Source of the DNA: Patescibacteria group bacterium
GTDB taxonomy: Bacteria; Patescibacteriota; Gracilibacteria; JAHISY01
Assembly (NCBI GenBank): GCA_018817365.1
Contig: JAHISY010000113.1
Location: 1 to 9,847 of the forward strand
Length of the DNA: 9,847 nt
Direction of reading: 5' to 3'
Shown here: positions 5,642 to 9,847 of the stretch, in pieces
How the letters are laid out: every line of letters starts with the position of its first letter
How positions within the stretch are numbered: position 1 is the first letter of the stretch
Notes under the pieces: model-generated
Seen by the model: only the letters and a program-made list of their open reading frames with translations
Databases searched by the model: none
Told to the model about the DNA's origin: nothing
Translations under genes and position numbers: made by a program

Positions 5642-7165
5642 ATGAATGCGCATGAAATCATCCTCGAAGCGATTCGGAAAAAATGCGCGGACGAAAAAAG
5701 TTTGCGCGCAGTGAAGGCGCAAGCCGCCGGCAACTCGGGAAAATTAGCGGCAAATTCAGAACTCGTGCAAGAATATTTGAGCCTGCTGAAATCGAAAAAA
5801 ATCCGACGGAATCCCACCCTCGAAAAGATTTTGAAAAAATCGCGAATTCGCACTCTCTCGGGTGTCTCGCCGATTGCGGTGCTCACGAAACCGTTCGGCT
5901 GTCCGGGAAAATGCATTTTTTGTCCGACGGAGGCGCGCATGCCAAAAAGTTATCTCTCGAATGAGCCAGCGGTGATGCGGGCGGTGCGGGCGGAATTTGA
6001 TCCGTTCCGACAGGTGAAAGATCGGCTGCGCGCGCTCGAAAACTGCGGACACGAAGTTTCGAAGATTGAGCTAATCGTGATGGGCGGCACTTTTTCCGCG
6101 CACCCGCGCAATTATCAAAACTGGTTCATCCGCCGATGTTTCGCGGCGTTGAATTCGCGGGAGGCGAAATCAAATTCACTCGAAGATTTGAAAAGGGCGA
6201 ATGAGAAGTCGCAGCACCGCGTGATTGGATTGACGCTCGAAACGCGACCCGACTTCATTTCGAAGAAAGAGGTGAAAAGGTTTTTGCGGCTCGGCTGCAC
6301 GCGCGTGGAAATCGGAGTGCAATCGCTCTCCGACGAGATTTTGAAAAAGGTGAAGCGCGGACACGGCGTCGCGGAATCGATTCGCGCAATCGGATTGCTC
6401 AAAGATGCGGGGCTGAAAGTCGGGATTCATTTGATGCCGAATCTCCCGCTCGCAACTCCGCAATCGGATTTCGAGATGTTTCGGGAAGTTTTTGAAAATG
6501 AAAACTTCAAGCCCGATCAACTCAAAATTTATCCCACCGTTCTCATCGAAAATACGGGGTTGAAAAAATTTTGGCAGAGCGGAGAGTGGCAGCCATACTC
6601 GGATGAAACACTCGCAGATCTTCTCGCGAAAATTAAATCGATCGTTCCTCCGTGGGTTCGGCTGACTAGGATAGTCCGCGACATTCCGGCTGAGTCGATT
6701 TTGGCGGGAAGTCGGCTGACCAATTTGCGGCAAATTTTGCAGCAGCGAGGAGTGTTGTGTAAATGCATTCGCTGCCGGGAAATCCGCGCGGAAAATTTTG
6801 AGGCGCGGCAAGCGAAACTTTTTCGCGGAGAATATCGAGCGAGCGGCGGACAAGAAATTTTTTTGAGCTTTGAGGCGCACGGGAAATTGATTTCGCTGCT
6901 ACGCTTAAGATTTCCGAAAGGAAAAGATTTTGCCTTTGTCCGCGAGCTGCACACTTTTGGAGCAGAGGTGGGAATTGCGAAAAAAGCGGGTAACTCCCAG
7001 CACCGCGGATTCGGAAAAAAACTTGTCCGCGAGGCAGAAACAATTGCAAAGAAAAATGGATTTAAAAAACTTAAAATTATCGCGGGTGTGGGAGTGCGAG
7101 AATATTATCGGCAGCTCGGCTACACTCTCGACCGTGAGAAAATTTATATGGAGAAGAAACTCTAA
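5642..7165 (+). CDS. elp3: Elp3-type tRNA wobble uridine modifying enzyme (radical SAM + acetyltransferase)
   Basis: The 507-residue product is a full-length Elp3. Known members use SAM and acetyl-CoA to add a carboxymethyl group to C5 of U34 in tRNA. Residues 87-94 hold the iron-sulfur motif CPGKCIFC (CX3CX2C; yeast Elp3 has CX9CX2C). Family signatures follow: SYLSNEPAVMRA, KIELIVMGGTF (141-151), LTLETRPD (197-204), TRVEIGVQS (220-228), GIHLMPNLP (261-269), RIVRDIPAESI (343-353) and CKCIRCRE (373-380). The acetyltransferase domain covers about 400-507 with RELHTFG, the acetyl-CoA loop QHRGFGKK (453-460) and REYYRQLGY (486-494). I start at ATG 5642 because the N-terminus MNAHEIILEAIRKK begins the family-like helix; the frame upstream overlaps the toxin gene. 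No Shine-Dalgarno sequence is present. A small stem (GTTTT/AAAAC, 5621-5634) lies just before the start. Confidence 0.95.
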   Translation: MNAHEIILEAIRKKCADEKSLRAVKAQAAGNSGKLAANSELVQEYLSLLKSKKIRRNPTLEKILKKSRIRTLSGVSPIAVLTKPFGCPGKCIFCPTEARMPKSYLSNEPAVMRAVRAEFDPFRQVKDRLRALENCGHEVSKIELIVMGGTFSAHPRNYQNWFIRRCFAALNSREAKSNSLEDLKRANEKSQHRVIGLTLETRPDFISKKEVKRFLRLGCTRVEIGVQSLSDEILKKVKRGHGVAESIRAIGLLKDAGLKVGIHLMPNLPLATPQSDFEMFREVFENENFKPDQLKIYPTVLIENTGLKKFWQSGEWQPYSDETLADLLAKIKSIVPPWVRLTRIVRDIPAESILAGSRLTNLRQILQQRGVLCKCIRCREIRAENFEARQAKLFRGEYRASGGQEIFLSFEAHGKLISLLRLRFPKGKDFAFVRELHTFGAEVGIAKKAGNSQHRGFGKKLVREAETIAKKNGFKKLKIIAGVGVREYYRQLGYTLDREKIYMEKKL

Positions 7166-7168
7166 AAA

Positions 7169-7177
7169 TGTTAGAAT
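7169..7177 (+). promoter_or_regulatory. Extended -10 promoter for hicB-hicA-nadC
   Basis: TGTTAGAAT fits TG-n-TAGAAT very well. It begins 4 bp after the elp3 stop. Predicted transcription start is near 7184, leaving only about three bases before the hicB ATG at 7187, so the transcript would be essentially leaderless. Confidence 0.55.
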
Positions 7178-7186
7178 GCAGCGGCA

Positions 7187-7426
7187 ATGGCTACCACTTT
7201 CCCCATCGCGAATCTGACTGCTGCTTGTTTCAAAGATGGAAATCTTTGGGTTGGTTTCGTGGAGGAGATTGGAGGAATTAACTCGCAAGGTCACACTCTC
7301 GCGGAATTAAAAAAAAATCTTGTTGAAGCTACCAAGCTTGTTGTTGAAACTAATCGCGAGATCTCCCGCAAAAACATTGGGGGGCGAAAAATTATCAAAA
7401 AGAGTTTGAGCTTTGCGAGTTTATGA
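7187..7426 (+). CDS. hicB: HicB-family antitoxin
   Basis: The 79-residue product has the single HicB-like domain: strand LTAACFKDGNLWVGFVEEI, then GGINSQGHTLAELKKNLVEATKLVVETNRE, matching the family pattern of a strand pair followed by SQGxTxxEAxxNLxEA and a helix. No separate helix-turn-helix or ribbon-helix-helix domain is visible, and the C-terminal tail RKIIKKSLSF is basic. HicB proteins bind and neutralise HicA and usually repress the operon. The order antitoxin then toxin, with an ATGA overlap at 7423-7426, implies coupled translation. The P of the usual LPG turn is replaced (EIGGI). Recognition is firm because of the adjacent HicA. Confidence 0.85.
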   Translation: MATTFPIANLTAACFKDGNLWVGFVEEIGGINSQGHTLAELKKNLVEATKLVVETNREISRKNIGGRKIIKKSLSFASL

Positions 7427-7596
7427 AACGTCGAGATCTGGTTTGCCATCTCGCAAAGAATGGTTGCATTTTCTTCCGGGAGGGCGGCAATCACGCCATT
7501 TTTGTAAATCCAAATCAAAGTTTAACTTCATCTGTCCCTCGCCACCGGGAAATCAATGATTTTTGGCGCAAAAAATTTGCAGAGACTTGGGAATAA
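7423..7596 (+). CDS. hicA: HicA-family mRNA-cleaving toxin (57 residues)
   Basis: The gene runs from ATG 7423 to TAA 7594-7596. The product begins MKRRDLVCHLAKNGCIFFRE, followed by GGNHAIFVN with the catalytic His at residue 24, then SVPRHREIND and a last helix FWRKKFAETWE. This is the double-stranded-RNA-binding-like fold of HicA, which cleaves mRNA independently of ordinary translation. Length is at the normal small end and all core motifs are intact. The last 41 bp overlap the start of the nadC frame as called here. HicA C-termini usually have L-A-R-K-I-x-x-D-L; the hydrophobic spacing W-F-W here fits the same helix. Confidence 0.87.
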   Translation: MKRRDLVCHLAKNGCIFFREGGNHAIFVNPNQSLTSSVPRHREINDFWRKKFAETWE

Positions 7597-8485
7597 ATTC
7601 TTCTTTTTGAAACTCTTCGAATCTCAAATCGCGAAACTGAAAATATCGAACCGCGAATACCGAAAATTTGCCGAGAAAGTTTTGGGGTTGCTGCTCGAAC
7701 AAGATTCGGGAAACGGAGACTCGACGACCGCGCTGCTCGCGAATCCGCGGAAAATCGTGGAAGCGAGAATTGTGGCGAAAAGCGGAGGAATTTTGGCGGG
7801 AGGCGAGGAGGTTGAATTTTTTGCGACAAAAAAGGGAGTGGAAATTCTCGCGAGAAAAAAGGACGGGGCGGAAGTTCGGAGGGGCGAGGAAGCGCTGCGG
7901 CTGAAAGGCGAAGCGGGGAGAATTCTCCTGCTCGAGAGGACAGTTTTGAATTTATTGCAGCGGATGAGCGGGATTGCGACCGTTTCAAATTCGCTCGCGC
8001 GGAAAATTGGTCGCCGAAAATTCGCGGCAACGCGGAAAACTCCGCTCGGTCTGCTCGACAAAAAAGCGGTAGTCGTGGGGGGAGGGCTGCCGCATCGGCT
8101 GAATTTGAACGATCAAATTCTCGTGAAAGAGAATCACCTCGCGGTGGATCCGGACTGCTGGCGAAAAATTTTATCCGCGAGAAAACGGGGATCCAAGTTT
8201 TTCGAAATTGAAGCAGATAGTGAGAAGCTCGCGTTCGAAGTTGCAGAATTTTTCCGCGGAAGGAAAGGTCTGATTTTGTTGCTCGATAATTTCGCACCGG
8301 CAAAATTAAAATCACTCGTCCCGAAAATTCGGAAAATCAACCCAAAAATAATTCTCGAAGGCAGTGGCGGAATCACCGCGAAGAATGCGAAGGCATTTTT
8401 GAAAAGCGGGGTGGATTTTGTTTCGATCGGAGAACTCACCCATTCGGCGAGGGTGTTGGATTTTAGTTTGGAAGTATTTAGCTAA
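7556..8485 (+). CDS. nadC: Quinolinate phosphoribosyltransferase (NAD biosynthesis)
   Basis: NadC converts quinolinate and PRPP to nicotinate mononucleotide, CO2 and pyrophosphate. The 309-residue frame shows EQDSGNGDSTT (48-58), ERTVLNLLQRMSGIAT (127-142), the PRPP/quinolinate-binding ATRKT (158-162), GGGLPHRLNL (175-184), VKENH (190-194), EIEAD (217-221), LLDN (242-245), EGSGGI (268-273) and SIGELTHS (290-297). It appears intact and active; the usual Asp before TRKT is Ala. The start is uncertain. ATG 7556 lies inside hicA with a weak GGGA five bases upstream. TTG 7607, after the hicA stop, would remove 17 residues of poor family match. Either way it is coupled to or cotranscribed with hicBA. 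The last codons differ from a second 3' end copy found 531 bp downstream. Confidence 0.92.
   Translation: MIFGAKNLQRLGNKFFFLKLFESQIAKLKISNREYRKFAEKVLGLLLEQDSGNGDSTTALLANPRKIVEARIVAKSGGILAGGEEVEFFATKKGVEILARKKDGAEVRRGEEALRLKGEAGRILLLERTVLNLLQRMSGIATVSNSLARKIGRRKFAATRKTPLGLLDKKAVVVGGGLPHRLNLNDQILVKENHLAVDPDCWRKILSARKRGSKFFEIEADSEKLAFEVAEFFRGRKGLILLLDNFAPAKLKSLVPKIRKINPKIILEGSGGITAKNAKAFLKSGVDFVSIGELTHSARVLDFSLEVFS
8417..8470 (+). repeat. Direct repeat copy A: 3' end of nadC
   Basis: These 54 bases match 8948-9001 at 45 positions without gaps, including a 16-bp exact match (8427-8442 with 8958-8973). The copies are 531 bp apart and in the same orientation and reading frame. They flank the minus-strand gene 8552-8872, like the ends of an inserted segment. 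Confidence 0.9.
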
Positions 8486-8551
8486 AAACACTACAGCTAT
8501 CGATTACTTTTTTTGTTCGAATCGTTTTTGCGCTTTTTCTTTCGTCTCGCC

Positions 8552-8872
8552 CTACCACCTCCCCTGCGGACGAAACACGGTAGCAGCCTTCCTCTTCACA
8601 AACGTCTTAACCCCCCGCATCTTTTCTCCTTCATCGAGCCATATTTCGATTTTTCGGACACTATTTCGAAGCATCCGAATTGCTTCTTGCTGCTCGAAGC
8701 TCCCTCCCTCCTCTGGCTGTAATAACTGTAACTCTTCAAGAATACTTATAATCTGTTCCCTTGTGCTTCCTGCACTCAGTGCTTCTGTTTCGACTTTATT
8801 ATTAATATCTCTCAGCTTTCGCGCGATTTTATTCAGCCGATCACTAATCTTTGACGAATTAATATTTTTCAT
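8552..8872 (-). CDS. Hypothetical 106-residue helical protein, cargo of the repeat-flanked segment
   Basis: I do not recognise the family. The product starts at ATG 8872 (MKNINSSKISDRLNKIARKL) and ends in KAATVFRPQGRW. It looks fully helical and charged, with heptad-like spacing from about residue 8 to 50 (LNKIARKLRDINNKVETEAL, then IISILEELQLLQPEE) and a second helix at 60-85 (QQEAIRMLRNSVRKIEIWLD). No signal peptide or membrane segment is present. An AT-rich stretch with TAATTTTAAATTAGTTAAC precedes the start, but I see no clear promoter or ribosome site. It is the only gene between the two nadC 3' ends and lies opposite to nadC, so it was probably brought in with that segment. A small nucleic-acid or protein-binding helical protein is possible, but nothing more can be said. 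Confidence 0.6.
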   Translation of the reverse strand: MKNINSSKISDRLNKIARKLRDINNKVETEALSAGSTREQIISILEELQLLQPEEGGSFEQQEAIRMLRNSVRKIEIWLDEGEKMRGVKTFVKRKAATVFRPQGRW

Positions 8873-8947
8873 AGTTAACTAATTTAAAATTATTTTTTGC
8901 AGCTATTCATTTGTTTTGTCTTGTTCGCGCCTCCTCTTGTTTTTATT

Positions 8948-9016
8948 TTCGTCTCAGTCGGAGAACTCACCCACTCGGCGAGAGCGGTGGATTTTAGCTT
9001 GAAGATTGAAAATTAG
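8948..9016 (+). pseudogene. nadC: Displaced 3' end of nadC (direct repeat copy B)
   Basis: In frame these bases encode FVSVGELTHSARAVDFSLKI followed by EN and a TAG stop. Intact nadC ends FVSIGELTHSARVLDFSLEV, FS, TAA. Of nine differing codons among the first 18, six are synonymous and three are conservative (I/V, V/A, L/V), so both copies evolved under protein selection before one was stranded. No start or upstream nadC sequence is attached. Its TAG overlaps the TAA of the opposing gene at 9013-9016 (TTAG), a tight convergent join that suggests this was the original nadC end. Confidence 0.85.
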
Positions 9017-9447
9017 CGACGACACTGTTTTTGATGACGACCAATCCGACAGCCATTTGGTTTCCGCTGCGGAATTTTTGGTTGCCCCGTTTTTTTAACT
9101 TTTTGCGATTTCTCTTTTTTTTGTCGTTTTTTCGGTTTTTCCGCCAGCGGAAAAAATTCTGGATTCGTGCCCGTTTCTTTTTTCGGCAATTTCACCTCTT
9201 CGCGAACCGGCTCGCAATCGGAAACCTCCGGCAAAGCGAACATTTCGTCGATTTTTCTCCGCAAATTATCTCTCTCTTCAAGGGTTATCTTTTCGGAAAA
9301 TAAGTTTTCTAATTTTTTGAACGAAACCGAAGCATCATCTCTCATCAACTTTTTCAGCAAGAGAAAGTGCGCGAACGCGACGGTGAGATTTTTCCCCGCA
9401 AGATATTCGAGACTTTCGATCGACGAGGCGACAACTTTTTTATCCAT
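9013..9447 (-). CDS. Hypothetical 144-residue protein with a strongly basic tail
   Basis: I do not recognise the family. Residues 1-70 look like a compact helical domain (SIESLEYLAGKNLTVAFAHF, LLLKKLMRDD, FKKLENLFSEKITLEERDNL, RRKIDEMFAL). Residues 85-144 are a disordered, Lys/Arg/Pro-rich tail (KPKKRQKKEKSQKVKKTGQP, ending GRHQKQCRR), of a kind often seen in nucleic-acid or ribosome-binding proteins. There is no signal peptide. The ATG at 9447 has a 17-nt A/T-rich leader behind a near-perfect promoter, so expression is probably high. The gene diverges from nadB and converges on the stranded nadC end, with stop codons overlapping. A DNA- or RNA-binding role is a guess from composition only. 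Confidence 0.7.
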   Translation of the reverse strand: MDKKVVASSIESLEYLAGKNLTVAFAHFLLLKKLMRDDASVSFKKLENLFSEKITLEERDNLRRKIDEMFALPEVSDCEPVREEVKLPKKETGTNPEFFPLAEKPKKRQKKEKSQKVKKTGQPKIPQRKPNGCRIGRHQKQCRR

Positions 9448-9470
9448 TTTTTTGAAAAAATTAGTTTTTT

Positions 9471-9499
9471 ATTCTATCTGCTAAAATCCTTTTTGTCAA
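9471..9499 (-). promoter_or_regulatory. Near-consensus sigma-70-type promoter for the 9447-9013 gene
   Basis: Read on the minus strand, TTGACA (9499-9494) is followed by exactly 17 bases and TAGAAT (9476-9471). Predicted transcription start is near 9464, giving a leader of about 17 nt with no Shine-Dalgarno sequence before ATG 9447. Confidence 0.8.
9479..9487 (+). promoter_or_regulatory. nadB: Extended -10 promoter for nadB
   Basis: TGCTAAAAT fits TG-n-TAAAAT. Predicted start near 9494 leaves about 16 nt before the TTG start at 9510. The box lies wholly within the 17-bp spacer of the opposing promoter, so one polymerase should exclude the other. No -35 match is found at the right distance. 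Confidence 0.5.
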
Positions 9500-9509
9500 C
9501 TCGTCTCTT

Positions 9510-9847
9510 TTGCAAAATCCTGACTTTCTCATCATCGGCAGCGGCATCGCCGGACTCACGTCCGCACTTTTTTGCGCGAAGAAAGGAAGCGTGGCGATTG
9601 CCACGAAAGCGAATTTGCTTGAATCCTCTTCGCGCTACGCGCAAGCCGGCATCGCGGCGGTGAGGAACTTTCGGTGGGATAGTTTCGAAGAACATTTCAC
9701 TGACACTCTCACTGCTGGTTGCCAGATAAATAATAAAAAAGCCGTGCGGTTCCTCGTAGAAAATGCGCCCGCAGCAGTGGACTGGCTCGAGCAAGAGGTG
9801 GGAGTGAAGTTCTGCAAAGAGCCTACCCGCGAGGCCGCCCACTCCCG
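9510..9847 (+). CDS. nadB: L-aspartate oxidase, N-terminal part (3' truncated by window end)
   Basis: NadB oxidises L-aspartate to iminoaspartate with FAD, the first step of bacterial de novo NAD synthesis; NadA and NadC complete it. The 112 visible residues begin with the FAD-binding strand and glycine loop FLIIGSGIAGLTSAL, then SSRYAQAGIAAV (usually AQGGIAAV), DSFEEHFTDTLTAG and the substrate-region REAAHS (usually REGGHS). TTG 9510 is the only plausible start: the frame is open back to a TAG at 9462, but it holds no ATG or GTG. The FAD loop begins only nine residues in, as is normal. Both Gly-to-Ala changes are mild and the enzyme is probably active. It is separated from nadC by about 1 kb containing an apparent insertion and an opposing gene. 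Confidence 0.92.
   Translation, partial: MQNPDFLIIGSGIAGLTSALFCAKKGSVAIATKANLLESSSRYAQAGIAAVRNFRWDSFEEHFTDTLTAGCQINNKKAVRFLVENAPAAVDWLEQEVGVKFCKEPTREAAHS

Noticed and set aside
7540..7610. A frameshift in hicA: dropping one T from the TTTTT run would join it to a frame reading FGAKNLQRLGNK, similar to HicA C-termini.
   Set aside because: The unshifted end NDFWRKKFAETWE keeps the same hydrophobic spacing and basic pair as known HicA tails and stops at a normal length, so no frameshift is needed.
7515..8315. A 266-codon minus-strand open frame across nadC.
   Set aside because: It is antisense to intact nadC motifs, and the translation is Ser/Arg/Pro-rich and featureless.
1..9847. tRNA or rRNA genes, CRISPR arrays, or a transposase-bearing insertion sequence.
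   Set aside because: I saw no cloverleaf-type sequence, regular spaced repeats or transposase motifs in either strand; this was by eye, not by a scan.

Overview
The window looks like a compact chromosome segment from an uncultivated bacterium, most plausibly of the Patescibacteria/CPR type (possibly a Peregrinibacteria-like lineage). That placement is an inference from gene content, very short spacers, scarce Shine-Dalgarno sequences and an Elp3-type radical SAM/acetyltransferase. TGA is an ordinary stop codon here: it ends at least five genes, so the UGA=Gly code is not in use. Gene density is high, with many stop/start overlaps and several GTG or TTG starts.

Layout. Positions 1-595 (+) hold the C-terminal end of a membrane proton/sodium-pumping pyrophosphatase, followed by a probable terminator. 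On the minus strand, 3855-701 encode an exported 809-residue protein with three S-layer homology repeats and a CAP domain plus a degenerate CAP-like copy, then a 224-residue coiled-coil protein. A two-helix, holin-like membrane protein (3923-4171, +) ends exactly where a minus-strand pair ends: a Trm9-like SAM methyltransferase (5124-4438) coupled by a GTGA overlap to a small membrane protein (4441-4172). A RelE-type toxin-antitoxin pair (5147-5610, +) sits between the methyltransferase and a complete elp3 (5642-7165, +). Next come hicB (7187-7426), hicA (7423-7596) and nadC (7556-8485), all overlapping and probably one transcript. After nadC is an unknown minus-strand gene (8872-8552), then a second, diverged copy of the last 22 codons of nadC (8948-9016). 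An unknown basic protein (9447-9013, -) and the start of nadB (9510 onward, +) are fired from interlocking divergent promoters.

How the genes may work together. Elp3 and the Trm9-like methyltransferase match the two enzymes that, in eukaryotes, build cm5U and then its methyl ester at the tRNA wobble position. Finding both about 0.5 kb apart in a bacterium suggests a bacterial counterpart of that pathway. NadB and NadC are steps one and three of de novo NAD synthesis from aspartate; nadA is not in view.

The accessory layer consists of two toxin-antitoxin modules, two in-frame insertions of short GC-rich repeats into coding genes, and a roughly 530-bp insertion that appears to have replaced the 3' end of nadC and left the old end behind. 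Four gene starts are preceded by an extended -10 box (TGnTAnAnT) very close to the start codon, pointing to short-leader or leaderless transcripts.
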